Shown one piece after another: positions 42,368 to 54,045 of a stretch of 58,000 nucleotides of DNA (positions are counted from its first letter, which is position 1; each line of letters opens with the position of its first letter). The notes below the pieces were generated by a model, which had not been told where the DNA came from, did no database searches, and saw only the letters and a program-made list of their open reading frames with translations. The stretch covers positions 233,501,303 through 233,559,302 of the forward strand of contig NC_081415.1 of NCBI RefSeq assembly GCF_030272615.1, given 5' to 3'. A program made the position numbers and the translations under genes. This DNA comes from Cryptomeria japonica (Eukaryota; Streptophyta; Pinopsida; Cupressales; Cupressaceae).

Positions 42368-43300
42368 ATGAAAATGAAAATTGTTTCATGGAATATTCGT
42401 GGATTGAATAGTCCACATAAATAAGATGTTCTTAGAAATTTAGTTAGAGAGAATAAACCGGCTATTGATCTTATCCAAGAAACTAAAATGACTAAAGAGA
42501 AAGTTGAGAAGATTAAGCTCTTTAAGGATGGTGGAGTTTGGAGGTAGCTTAGATGGTGCTTCCGGTGGTATTGCCATTTTTTGGAATCTAAGGCGTGTTA
42601 CTGGGGTGCCTGTTAAGCGGGATAGTAATTTGGCATTTGTTAGGTTTCATCATTTAGGGGATGGTACCTCTTGTCTCTTGACTAAATTTTATGCCCCTAA
42701 TAATAGACTAAGCAGATGTAAATTTTGGAAGAGCTGGAGGTCATTCGGTCTCCTCTTAAGGATGAATGGTGGATGGTCATGGGGGACTTCAATACCTATC
42801 TCTGTGACAATGAGAAGTTTGGGGGTGTCCCATCTCAGTTAGATAGTAGAATGGACCTGTTGAACTTTATTAATAACCATGGTCTACATGATATTGATCT
42901 CCAAGGTGCTAATTTTACCTGGACCAACCGAAGGGTAGGGGGAGAACTTATTCAAGTCAGATTAGATAAAACCCTTATCTCTAATGACTAGTTTAGCCAT
43001 TATCTATGCTCCCTATCGGCTATTTCACGGATTGGTTCGAACCACTTTCCTATGGTTTTTGTGGCAGAGAATATAAGTGTTAAAAGAAACTTACCATTTA
43101 GATTTGAAAGGATGTGGCTGGACCATCCCAACCTTGAGAAGGTCATTGAGCAGTGGTGGTCAATTGATGTCAAAGGTACTACTATCTATAGAATGGCACA
43201 AAAATTAAGGCATGTGAAAGATAATATTAAGAAATGGAACAAGACAATGTTGGGGGATCTTTTTGTCACCAAGTCCAAAACCTAGCTTGAGCTATAGAAA
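42368..43300 (+). pseudogene. LINE ORF2: endonuclease domain
   Basis: MKMKIVSWNIRGLNSPHK, VRENKPAIDLIQETKMTKEK (catalytic E), a frameshifted section, then EWWMVMGDFNTYLCDNEKFG (GDFN), LHDIDLQGANFTWTNRR, IQVRLDKTLIS, ISRIGSNHFPMVF (the usual SDHxP, here SNHFP) and LPFRFERMWLDHPN. A complete set of AP-endonuclease motifs with stops and frameshifts. Confidence 0.88.
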
Positions 43301-44165
43301 ACACAGGATAAAATCCAAACCAGCGGATATAATGAGGTGTCTATCAGAGAGGAAAATGAAGTGCTTTTCAAGTATCATAAGATTATCATAAGAGAAGAAG
43401 AATTTTGGAAACAATGGTCCAGATCTCTTTAGCTTAAAGCAGGGGACAAAAATACTAGGTTCTTCCATATGACTATTGTGAAACATAAGACTTCTAATAG
43501 GATTTCTAGATTGAGAATTGGTGGAATTGAAACAAGGAAGGACAATGAGATTGGGAATGAAGCCAGGAATTTTTTTAAATATCTTCTCTCAGTGGATAGT
43601 GGACTAGATGATCTTTCTCAGAGGGCCCTCTTAGAGACCATTCCTTCCATCATTAATAATGTTCAGAACAAGGCTCTGGTTTCCATTCCCTCTGAGGAGG
43701 AATTTAAGAAAGCAGTGTTCTCCTTTGATGGCAATAAATCTCGAAACCGGATGGGTTCCTGTTGATCTGGTTAAGGGAGTGCAAGATTTTTTTGGGAATA
43801 GGATTATCTTAAAGGAACTCAATCCCACTTTTCTAGTTTTGATTCCCAAATGTCCAGGGGCCGATTCAATGGATCAATTCAAACCGATAAGTTTATGCAA
43901 TTCTTTCTATAAAATTATTGCTCTTGATTCTCCCTTCTATTATTTTGCCCCAACAAAGTGGCTTCATTCTTGGCAGATAAATACTTGACTCTATCATCTC
44001 TATTCATGAAAATATTCATTCGCAGGTGGAATCAAAGAAACAAGGCTTCTTGATGAAATTGGATTTGTCTAAAGCCTATGATTGTGTGGACTGGGGGTTT
44101 TTGGACAAGGTACTTAGTGCTTTTGGTTTCTGTGATAAGTTTATTCAATTGGTTGATCTAATAAA
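43300..44165 (+). pseudogene. LINE ORF2: N-terminal part of RT
   Basis: EEFWKQWSRSL.LKAGDKNTR, FFHMTIVKHKTSNRISRLRI, then IPSEEEFKKAVFSFDGNKSR, PTFLVLIPKCPGADSMDQFK and PISLCNSFYKIIA, and KKQGFLMKLDLSKAYDCVDWGF (catalytic D of motif A). Frameshift near 43745. The sequence ends after DKFIQLVDLIN, before the YADD box. Confidence 0.85.
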
Positions 44166-45735
44166 CCTAGAGGATCCAGTTAAAACTGAGAGGGGGGTGA
44201 ATCAGTATTAAAAATAAATAAAACTTTCAACACCAAAACAGACTAATCTCAGATTTAAAAAAATTCAATACTTAAACAAAATCTTCATAACAAATCTCCT
44301 TATTAGATCTAGATAATCATTTCCTCTTATGCCAACTTATTGATCAGATCAACCATCAATTCAATATTAGATCAACAAACACAGTTACCAACTTATTAAC
44401 TGATCATAATGCTTCATCAATCATATAATTATCAATATCGGTAACCACTTTAAGATCTTTGATAAATAAACATAAACTATCTTTACCGATTATCAGAAAT
44501 AAAGTATGAACATCACAAGAAAAGCATACCTCACATGAACACCATGTTTTTCACATAGAAACCCAAATAGGGAAAAACCACAGTGGGAGTTGGCACCCAC
44601 AAATATTTTGCACTCTTTCAGAATGCACCCTGTTAGGAGCCAAGCCCAGTAAGAAGCTTACAATGATGCCCTATTAGGAGCAGACCCTATTAGGAGTCAC
44701 CCAGTTAAGGGAATTACCTTAGCCCTATTAGAAGCTTTGATCTGTTAGAATCAACCTCGCAAGAGGATTTAGAACTCAGATATTGATTCACCTTGTTAGA
44801 GGATTTTACAATGTGAGGTCTATTAGGACCTACCTAGCTAAGGGATTTTAGTTGTTGTAATTGTTAGAGAACAACAATGAATGATCTGTGTATAACACTC
44901 TTCTACTTGCTTGATCGGATCCAATTAAGTTCTAAGTCTACATCTCTCTGGAAGATCTTCTCACATACTCTAGTTCGGCTTCTCACACTTCTCAAAATCA
45001 CTAACACTTCAAAACATCAACCTTGCCGACATAAATAACATTTACAAATAGGTCGGTATCAAAAACCCTAAGACTTACTACATAGATCATCATAGATCTT
45101 TACAACTCATTATAGATCATCATAAGGATCATTACAATCAATTACAAATCAATATCAGTCATTTTATGATCATAAATCATCACATCAAGTCAATTTGGTA
45201 CAAAGTCAAACCCTTAGCACATTCTGCTAAGCATTTTGCACATTCCCAAGAAATTTGTTCTCCAAACACGCCAAAACATCTTTCAAAATCATCATGTGGT
45301 TTGTGTCATGTTATCATCAACACATGAACTTGATGTAGATCACTGCCAAACCAAAAATCATTAACGGTTAAGAGAATCCTTTACCGGTCCTTAAACCCTA
45401 GTAAAACTTCATCATAAAAGTGTATGTATTAAACCACAAGTCACCAAACATCGCCAATCACCCGATTCCATCAAAACTTATATGTTTTACCGATTAAGGT
45501 CCTAATTTGCAATCTTGCCAGTAAACTCTGTCAAACTATCAAACTCTTACTCCGGTAGACCAAATCACTTAGCCAACAAGTCAATCACCAAAAACCAACT
45601 ATAAAAATCATTAAATATCAGTTGAACCTGGTTGACATCAATGACAATATAAATAACTGATCATGTCATCTTCCTCTACTAGTACAGTCATCCACCATCA
45701 TCTCATCTTCATCATTTATGCCAAACATGTCAACA
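44165..45735 (-). mobile_element. 3' LTR of minus-strand Copia element
   Basis: On the minus strand it starts TGTTGACATGTTTGG (45735) after the polypurine tract, holds GTGGTTTTTCCCTATTTGGG near 44583-44564, and ends ...CTGATTCACCCCCCTCTCAGTT...GGATCCTCTA near 44165; the terminal ACA is mutated or lost. A cluster of CCTATTAGGAGC-like short repeats (+ strand 44630-44760) lies inside. Confidence 0.82.
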
Positions 45736-45748
45736 ATCTCCCCCTTTG
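45736..45748 (-). other. Polypurine tract of minus-strand Copia
   Basis: Minus strand CCAAAGGGGGAGA just before the LTR start; same form as in the pol-less element (AAAGGGGGAGAT). Confidence 0.85.
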
Positions 45749-46108
45749 GCATTTATGGCAACACTAAATATCAACATACTCAACTCATATTGTTTCGCTC
45801 TGTTCTGAACTTTCTCTGCAACTCTTCTCTTCTCTGTTACATCTCATATGGTGGTTACACTATATCTACTCCAAATAATCATATGTCTTCTCTTAATTAT
45901 ATTTCTTCTCCCAATCATATTTCTTCTCCCCCTTTGATAGCAATGCCAAAGGTGCATAAGCATCACAAATAATTAAGTTTGTTGCAGTTGTCATCTTCAA
46001 CATGTCTGCAAACACATCTAAGATTCCCCCCCTATGAAGTAGCCTGCATCTCATCAATCCAAAGTGAAATTTAATCATGAAGCCCATTGGATTGATGCAT
46101 CCTCCATT

Positions 46109-47872
46109 TTAGTTTTTTCTGAGTAGGGGTTTGACCCCTAATTTACCTCTAAGATACTCAAAGGTTGTCTTCGGCAATGGTTTTGTGAAAATATTTGCTA
46201 GCTGCTCTTTTCTTGTCACATACTCCATGCAAACTTGTTTTTCATGTACTCTTTCCTTTAGAAAATGATATTTCAATTCTATGTGCTTAGTTCTTGCATG
46301 TAACATGGGATTTTTTGAAATATTGATTGCACTAGTATTATCACAGTAAATAGTTACTAGTTCAGACATATCAAATCTAAATCCTTCAAGCACATGTCTC
46401 ATCCAAATTGCCTGTTTGCAATTCATTGATGCTGCAACATACTCTGCCTCTATTTTTGACTGAGAAACACAAGCTTGCTTCTTACTTGTCCAAGCAACCA
46501 ATCTGTCTCCAAGAAGAAAACCTCCACCGATAGTGATTTTTCAGTCATCTACATTGCCTACCCAGTCTGCATCAGTAAACACATCCAAAGAGAAATTTCC
46601 TTTATAAGGATACCACAAACCATAATCTTTTGTTCCTTTTAGGTACTGAAATATCCTTTTCACCGCTACCAAGTGAGTCTCCTTGGGATCCTTTTGAAAT
46701 CTAGCAACCAATACAACAACATGTGGAATATCCAGTCTACTATGAACAACATAATGCAATTTACCAATCATAGACCTGTATTATTTCTCATCCACAAATG
46801 GTGAGTCAGCTTGCTTAGACAACTTATAGCCTATCACCATAGGAGTACCAACCTGTTTACAATCTTCCATGCCAAATTTTTTCAACGCCTCTTTGACATA
46901 CTTACTCTGACAGATAAAAATTCCACCATCCAACTACTGGACCAGCAACCCAATAAAAAAATTAATATCTCCAATAAGGGACATCTCAAATTCCTTTTTC
47001 ATCTCTTCAGCAAAATCCATGCATAAGTCATCATTACCACCAAAGATAATGTCATCCACAAATGCTTCATCTATCAATACTTTCTCTCCATCAGCCTTTA
47101 GATATATATTACTGTCCTCACTGGTACACTAGAATCCTATCTTGATCAGGTGTGCATGCAACCTTTCAAACCATGCTCTCGGTGCTTGCTTCAATCCATA
47201 CAGTGCCTTATTTAGTTTGCAAACCATATCTTTGTCTTCAAACAAAACAAATACATCTGGTTGTTCTATGTATACTTGTTCTTTAAGGATGCCATTGAGA
47301 AAAGTTGAATTAACATCCATCTGATAGACTTTAAATCCTTTAAATGTAGCATAAGCAAGTAGCATTCTTACTCCTTCCAAACTCACCACAGGTACAAAGG
47401 TTTCACCATAATCTTCTCCTTCTTCTTGTGCATAGCCTTTGCAAACCAATCTTGCTTTATTTCTTACCACTTTTCCATCTTCATTTAACTTATTCCTAAA
47501 AACCCATTTGGTTCCAATCACATTCTTGTCTTCTGGTTTGGGAACAAGTGTCCATGTATTGTTCTTATCTATCTGATCTAACTCCTCATTCATTGCACTA
47601 ATCCAGTCATCATCCTTTAATTCCTCTCTTACTATTTTCGGCTCAATAGTAGAAATCAAACATGAATTTTCTTTGGTTTTCCTCCTTGTTTGTACTCCAG
47701 CATGTTTGTCTCCAATTATTTGTTCTTCTGAGTGATTTAACCTAACATACCTTGGAATAACTGGTTCCGGTGTTGTGCTTCCTGCTTCATTTTCTTCATC
47801 TTCTTCATCACTCTCTGCATTTACCGGTTGAGCACCTATTTCTACAACACTTTGCTCATCAGTCTTCTGCAC
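46109..47872 (-). pseudogene. Copia RT and RNase H
   Basis: RT: WISAMNEELDQIDKNNTWTL, NVIGTKWVFRNKLNEDGKVV, KARLVCKGYAQEEGEDYGET, VYQMDVNSTFLNGILKEQVY, NKALYGLKQAPRAWFERLHA, a stop, then FVDDIIFGG (YVDD variant). Later MIGKLHYVVHSRLDIPHVVV, VKRIFQYLKGTKDYGLWYPY, LDVFTDADWVGNVDD (RNase H Asp), LVAWTSKKQACVSQSKIEAE, IYCDNTSAINISKNPMLHAR, KHIELKYHFLKERV. It ends LGVKPLLRKN. A few stops, otherwise well kept. Confidence 0.92.
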
Positions 47873-47873
47873 T

Positions 47874-48740
47874 TCAGATTTCTATGAACACAAGTCTTTC
47901 TTCATCTTTCTCGGGCTCAGATCTACTAGACTCACCAGATTTCTCAAGGAGTTCATCTATCTTCACATTAGCACTCTCAATGATCTTCTTAGTTCTCTTG
48001 TTATAACATTTAAATGCCTTACTCTTTGTAGAGTAACCAAGAAAAATGCCTTCATCACACTTAGCATCAAATTTTTCAATGTAACCATCTCTCTTAATAT
48101 AACATTTACTCCCAAAGATTTTGAAATAGCTTACACTAGGAGTCTGTCCATGCCATAATTCATAAGGTGTTTTGTTATTACCTTTTTTGACAAGCACCCG
48201 ATTCAAAGTATAGACAACATTGTTGACTGCTTCTCTCCAAAACATCTTCAGTACTTCACCTTGAATCAACATGGTTCTAGAAGCTTCAACAATTGTTCTA
48301 TTCATTCTCTCTACTATCTCATTTTGTTGTGGAGTTATAGGAGCTAACATCTACCTATTAATTCCCTGTTCATCACATAACTTCACAAACTCATCAGAAG
48401 TAAATTCACCTCCCCGATCAGATCTCAAACATTTTAGATTCTTCCCAATATATTTCTCAACAAGAACTTTAAATGCTTTAAACTTACTAAAATCCTCAGA
48501 CTTTTCTCTTAGAAAGTTTACCCACATCATTTTGGAATAATCATTAGTAAAAGATCATAAAATACTTATCACCAAAATAGCTCTTAGTCCTCATAGGAGC
48601 ACAAAGATCAATATGAACCAAATCAAGAATATTCTCTAAAGAAAAAGACTTACTCTTGAAGGATACAGAGGTCATCTTACCCATCTGACAATCCTTGCAT
48701 AACACATTATTTGGTTTCACAAGATGTGGCAAACCTCTAA
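47874..48740 (-). pseudogene. Copia integrase
   Basis: From LCKDCQMGKMTSVSFKSKSF (end of the zinc domain), LENILDLVHIDLCAPMRTKS, a frame break around 48544, then APITPQQNEIVERMNRTIVE (catalytic Glu region; usual PQQNGVVERxNRT), MLIQGEVLKMFWREAVNNVV, TPYELWHGQTPSVSYFKIFG, DEGIFLGYSTKSKAFKCYNK and a Ser/Glu-rich linker to RT. Confidence 0.9.
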
Positions 48741-48750
48741 CAATACTTGA

Positions 48751-49985
48751 CTAACTAACTTTAATCAAATTGTCAAAATTGACATGACAAAATATCTTGT
48801 GCCACAACCAGCTATCTTCAATCTTCGCCACCAAACAATCATTTACATTAGTATTTAGATGAAATAAATTACCTCTAGTCTGCTTCCCAGTAGCAATCAA
48901 TTCTCCATTATTTCTGAGAATCCTGCACAGTCCACTTTTGAATTCAAGTAGATATCCCTTATCATTAAGTTGTCTAACACTCAAGAGGCTATATTTGAGT
49001 CCTTCAACCCAAAAGACGTCATCTCCATTACTCTTTCCATTTAATGAAATTGATCCTTTACCTTTAATCATGCAGGGAGAGTTATTACCAAATCTTACAA
49101 CACCTCCATCAAACTCTTCAAGGGATAGGAACTTACTTTTGTCACCAATCATGTGGTGTGAGAAACCACTATCTATTATCCATTCATTGTTGTTATCCAT
49201 ATGAGACACCAAAGCCTTCTCATCAGTTAGATCCTCCTTCACAACAACAAATACTATCTCCTCATTGTCATCTCCTTCTGATTCATCATTGGTCACACCT
49301 TCATCCACTGCAACATAACAATGTTTCTTTATTTTTTCTTTGAATCTCCTAAACTTATCTTTCTTATCAGTGTTAGGGTAGTTAGCAGCTATGTGTCCAA
49401 TCTTACTACAAGAGAAACACTTCAAGGGCAATTTACTTTTATATTTACCTATTCCTCTAGGGAATCTTCTAGCTAGTAGTTCCTCAAGTTCCATCAGATG
49501 ATCTTCATCATCACCATCACCTCTTCTACCATCATGACTAGACCTGCAGTCATGATTATGACAAACATCTTTTCCTTTCCTTGCTAATGTACCCGTTACT
49601 GAAGCCTTAAAGGAAGATTCGGAAGGTTTGGTAACACTATTATCAAAATTGTTAAGTTCAAATGAAGTTAAATTTGCAATTAAAGAATCAATGGTAACTT
49701 TATCTTTTGAAATGGATCTCGGTTCTTGAATATCAGACACTCTTATAGAATACTGTGGTAAAAGAGTTCTAAGCATTTTGCTAACAATAGTATCATCTTC
49801 AATCTTACATCTGGCACTCTTTAATCCACCTACAACTTCCTTAATCCTTTGTCCATATTGAGTTATGTTCTCACCATCAACCATTTTCATGTTATCAAAT
49901 TTTCCTCTCAGAGTCTCTTCCTTTTCCCTTTGTACATGGGTAAAAGTACAAAGTTGTGTCACACTTTTATAAAGAAAATGGTCAA
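48751..49985 (-). pseudogene. Copia Gag C-terminal part, protease and GAG-pre-integrase
   Basis: One open frame of 403 residues. UBN2-type Gag: LRGKFDNMKMVDGENITQYG, RIKEVVGGLKSARCKIEDDT, KMLRTLLPQYSIRVSDIQE. Single knuckle CFSCSKIGHIAANY (last Cys to Tyr). Protease EWIIDSGFSHHMIGD (Phe replaces the usual Cys/Ala after DSG), then VWVEGLKYSLLSVRQLNDKG, and GAG-pre-integrase DSWLWHKIFCHVNFDNLIKV. The first third of Gag is missing. Confidence 0.9.
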
Positions 49986-50120
49986 TGCTGATTCAAATTT
50001 TTAAATTAAATCAATAGAAAGTGTAATATATGTTTTGAATTTTGAAATAATCTAAACTAATAAAATTCATATTCTTATGTCTATTTTATGTTTGTAATTT
50101 TAACAAAAAATTAAAATATT
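49986..50120. other. AT-rich gap, no gene seen
   Basis: About 135 bases of A/T-rich DNA between the broken Copia gag and the start of the DNA transposon. No recognisable content. Confidence 0.5.
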
Positions 50121-50145
50121 AGGGTGGCTGCAAGAAGTTGAGTCC
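50121..50145. repeat. Left terminal inverted repeat of DNA transposon
   Basis: 25 bases, AGGGTGGCTGCAAGAAGTTGA then GTCC; about 21 of 25 match the inverted right end of the 12.3-13.6 kb element. Followed by a near-palindrome at 50143-50165. Confidence 0.72.
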
Positions 50146-50997
50146 CACTTTTGGGCAAAAAGTGGAAGTGTTTTCTTTGTTTTTCAAATTTTATGTCGAT
50201 TGATGTCAAAATTTGATGCACTTAGAGATTGAATCTCAAAAAACATCAGTAATAGAAAATGTAGTGCTCAAAGTCTACTTTTCAAATATGTAATTTATTT
50301 TAATACCCACATGGTAGAAATCCCTTTTTAGTAGGCATGTTTAAAAACCATTTTTTCAAAATGCCTATTTCAGGACCATACCACGCATGTGTACGACCAC
50401 CCTTTTTTGATGCAAATAAATGAATTTTTGCAAATCCTTCTGGGAAATGATACCTAAGACACCAAATATTTATTAGAATATTTTTTCTTTTTTTTATTGA
50501 ATATATTTTTTTTTATTAATTTTTAACTGACAATAAAGTATATTTTCAAAACATCGGGTGTACGACCACCATAATTTGATGAAAATTTCATATTTTTCCA
50601 TTTTTTTTTTTAATATTCAAAAGAATTGTATGTAGATTGATGCCATATAATTTATTTTTCTAAAATCCTAAAAACCAAAAAGTTATTAAAGTTTTAGTGA
50701 ACCTTGGTATTTTAGGTTTAGGTTCCACTTTTGATTAATAAATAATACAAAAATAATAAAAGTAATCTTATCACTATAAAATTTACATTTCTGAATTCAG
50801 GACGCTGAAAACTCTAATGGGTTTTTGTTTCATCAAAAAATTCAATCAGAAAGGCCCTCAAAAAATTAGGCCAAGGTAGAAATCTAATGTTGATTTACCT
50901 TAGTCATTTTTTTGGAGGTCCAAGCATAGGCTTGGTGAGACCAAGCCTATCCCGAAGCAAAAAACAAATCTAAGGAATGTTTCCCACCCCTAATTTT

Positions 50998-51054
50998 AAA
51001 AAATGGGCGCCCGTTTCGCTCTATACCGTTGAAAGAGAAACGGGCACCCGTTTC
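50998..51054. repeat. Paired GGGCGCCCG / GGGCACCCG units
   Basis: Two GC-rich palindromic units, about 200-240 bases before the transposase start, related to the expanded array at 12425-12690. Confidence 0.6.
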
Positions 51055-51236
51055 TAAAAATATCTGTTGGGCCAGAATCTAGCCCACAAGCACAAATCCC
51101 AATGATTGAATGATTTTTCAATCATTGGCTAACAGTTATGATCTACAAAGAGAATGTTTTGATTAATCATTCTCTTTGTTTGTCTTATGGTCGATTTGGT
51201 AAGGAGATTGATTCGAATTCAAATTTTGGTGTAGCC

Positions 51237-52382
51237 ATGGGATCAAATCAACGTAGGAAGAGGCAAAGGAAGGTTCTGACAATTGAGGAGATTGCAGCAA
51301 ATAGGGAGAAGGAGGCAATGTGTCAACGAGAGAGAAGATCAAGAATGAGACAAGGAGCTTCAAGTTCCACAATCATTTTAGAAGAGGAGAACATCAATGA
51401 GACCATAAATGCTGATGAAGGAAACACAATAGAACCATTTAATTCAGGTGCATCTTCTAATCCATTATTGGATACAGGTATGTCTCCACAGCCCCATGTT
51501 TTTTCTCATGAAGAAATTGGTGATTTAGTAGAAGCAGGTTACTTATTAAATGAAATTCTAATTGAAAATCAAACCCCAAATGAAATTAGAAGTCAAGTTG
51601 AAAGTGAAATTGAAATCCAAATTGAAACCCCAACTAAAACTAGATCTCAACTTGAAACTGAAATTGAAACCAAATTTGAAACTCCAAATGAAATTGAAAA
51701 TCCACCTGCAACTAAAACCAATAATGTGTATGTAGACATGGAAACACCAATTGAAAATGAAACATGTTTGAATGATAATCAAATGAATGAAAATTTTGAA
51801 ATTAAAAGTGATGTACTAGACAACCTTCCTGGCTTGGTTTCATGGAGACAGATTAGGACACATGCAAATAGATTGTTTAGACATTTTTTTTATAATAATA
51901 AATTTGGGTTTCAATGTCAATTAATGGTACAACTAATTAAAATGACTAAAATGCGAAAAGTGGTGAAGAAGTTAGGCTTTTATGTCAAACCCAAGAAGAA
52001 GGAGGAGTCTTTAAAACAAGTTGTATCGACTGTTGCTAGCACCTTTGATACAATTGGAAAGAAAAGTCATTCTAAAGATAAAAATGCGGCACGACGGGCA
52101 ATAACAACAACTTTAGTAAGCCAAACAACTTCTAATAAAAGAATGATGAGTAACATAAGTGGATATCTTAATATTCATCGCAAAACTTTGTCAAGAGCTG
52201 CAAAAAGAAGAGTTAATTTTGAAAGTGATCCGGCAAACAAATTGTGGACTTTTAGTGGTAGACTACCAAGGTCTGATATGAAACTTACTGGTGAAGTCAA
52301 AAATTTGATCGAAAAATTTTGGCATGATAATACGAGAGTATCACCTAATGTTAGAGATGTTCTTAAATTAAGAGTTGGGTAA
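51237..52382 (+). pseudogene. Transposase, N-terminal part
   Basis: Start chosen at 51237 because GCCATGG is a good initiation context and the protein then opens with a basic stretch (MGSNQRRKRQRKVLTIEEIA, NREKEAMCQRERRSRMRQG), a possible DNA-binding or nuclear-targeting region. An earlier ATG at 51138 is in frame. Next is an acidic region with imperfect ETPxEIRSQ(V/L)ExEIE repeats (51555-51720). Then come LVQLIKMTKMRKVVKKLGFY, a Ser/Thr-rich helix region, SDMKLTGEVKNLIEKFWHDN and TRVSPNVRDVLKLRVG. The frame ends at 52380 by what looks like a 1-base deletion; the reading continues in another frame (IRDPHPKHLLDMTQTELYKK). Confidence 0.7.
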
Positions 52383-53907
52383 AAATTCGTGATCCACATC
52401 CAAAACACCTATTGGACATGACTCAAACTGAATTGTATAAAAAAAATTTGGATGATAAAGTGTTGACTATTAGCATTTGTCAAAGGTCTTTTGAAAAGTG
52501 TAAACCTTGGTATGTTCGAATTAACAAGGAAAGAGTCACATGTTGTTGCAAAACTCATGTTCAATTTCGCTACCATTATGATGTATTTTGATATATACGT
52601 GTTACCATGCATAGTAATGGAATGTTCCAAGAATGTGGTATAAATGTACCACTTGAAAATATAAAGGAGTTTATTTCAAATTTGTTTTGCAACCCACTAA
52701 ATGAACAAAATTTCCTTTTCAATGCATGTGTTTCTGGTGTATGTGATATATGTGGCAATCTTGCATTGTTGGATGAATGTTTGCATGAAAATATTTCAAA
52801 TGATTTTGGACAACAATTAATTGATGTTAAAAGATTTAAAACTATTGAGTATCCACTGAAGGATGGAAAGGTTGGAAAACGATGCGATCTAATCACTGAA
52901 AAAGTTAGTGTTCATGCATTTATGAATGAATTCAAGAGTAACATCATACCTAAATATGTTAAACACACTCAAAATGCTAGATGGCTCAATGGTCAGTTTT
53001 GAATATGTAAGGATGCATTTCCTATTGGTAGTATACTTTCGGTTGTTGACTTTGCAGAGAACTACACGCTTACACCACAAGATGAGGTACAATCACAATA
53101 CTACAATTCAGTGCAGGTATCAATTTTTGTCCATATTGTCTATAGGCATCCACTAGATAGTACACAAGAGGATCGCAAAATTTTGAGAGAGTACCATTTC
53201 TATATGAGTGATAATAAATTACACTCATCTGAGTTTGTCCAGTTTTGCTTCAAGACATTTTTTTCAGAATTTGAGGGAGAGAGAAATTCAGATGACACAA
53301 CATCTAATATGGTCTGATAATTGCACAGGGCAATTCAAGAATGCTAGAATGTTTTATTGGTTGAGTAGGATTCATAAAAAAACTAATATCGAACACATTT
53401 GGAGTTTTTCTTAGGCTGGACACGAGAAAGGAGAACATGACGGTGTTGGTGCATGTGTTAAGAGAGCCCTTTCTAGAGAGCAACTCAAATTCGAGGAAAA
53501 GGCTAAATTTAAAAATGCAAGTGCAATTGTGGATTGGTGTAGTGCAAATTTATCCACACGATCAAGTCAGAACTCTACAATTAGATGTTTCTTCTGGCTA
53601 GTTAAAGAGGAGAATATCCTTCCAAGATATGATTGTGATACAATAAATGGGTCAGCTAGATGGCATTCATTTAAGAGTTCTAATTCTAACACTTGGACTA
53701 TATGGACTAGAGAGCTTGCATGTTTTTGTCAATTTTGTGTTGCAGGTGAATGGGAAGAATGCGAGAATGCGGAATGGGTCGAAGAATGGCAACACAAATC
53801 CTTAATACCTACTGAGACACAATATGAAGATGTTAGAAGAAATGAAGACCTCGATCATGCATTTGCATCAAAAGATTATGATCTTGTTTTGGACCTCTTA
53901 CAACTTG
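52383..53907 (+). pseudogene. Transposase, catalytic part (DDE-like)
   Basis: Reads KCKPWYVRINKERVTCCCKT, HVQFRYHYDVF (Cys/His cluster), SGVCDICGNLALLDECLHE, then FPIGSILSVVDFAENYTLTP (first Asp, codon 53048-53050), VQVSIFVHIVYRHPLDS, KILREYHFYMSDNKLHSSEF, after a frameshift IWSDNCTGQFKNARMFYWLS (second Asp, codon 53316-53318), IEHIWSFS then AGHEKGEHDGVGACVKRALS (third acidic site; Asp codon 53439-53441), RCFFWLVKEENILPRYDCDT, and IWTRELACFCQFCVAGEWEE. VDFAENY, SDNxxGQFKN and GHxKGExDGxGAxVKRA look like the three catalytic blocks of an RNase H-fold transposase. I suspect the Sola superfamily but cannot confirm. Stops at about 52589 and 53000 (TGA, Arg expected) and 53412 (TAG). Confidence 0.65.
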
Positions 53908-54045
53908 GTAATTTAATTCAATTTATTGTTTATAACTTTAAATTATATATTTTTATGTATTGTCATATAATTTATGATTACATATTTGAATTATAAATTC
54001 TAACAAGTTTTATTTCTACACATTGTACTTAAATTTGTTTTATAG
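53908..54045 (+). other. Likely intron in transposase gene
   Basis: Starts GTAATTTAATTC, ends TTGTTTTATAG; AT-rich, 138 bases. Splicing joins DLLQLG to HVYAVVAPEDNDEQVEYW in frame. Confidence 0.7.

Larger units (their letters stand above)
40622..44165 (+). mobile_element. L1-type LINE, + strand, cut off within RT
   Basis: ORF1 (40633-41685) with a DUF4283-like domain and a broken zinc knuckle, a linker, then ORF2 from 42368 with endonuclease and the first part of RT. The 3' half of RT, zf-RVT, RNase H and tail are gone: the sequence passes at about 44165 into the LTR of the minus-strand Copia element. No matching 3' half is seen at the other side of that element. Confidence 0.85.
44165..49985 (-). 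mobile_element. Copia element, minus strand, 5' truncated
   Basis: From right to left: partial Gag, protease, GAG-pre-integrase, integrase, RT, RNase H, polypurine tract, 3' LTR (45735 to about 44165). The 5' LTR and the start of gag are missing at the right, where AT-rich sequence begins. It retains much longer open stretches than the Copia at 1-3 kb and is clearly younger. The LTR ends in TTCACCCCCCTCTCAG, as in the other families here. Confidence 0.9.
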
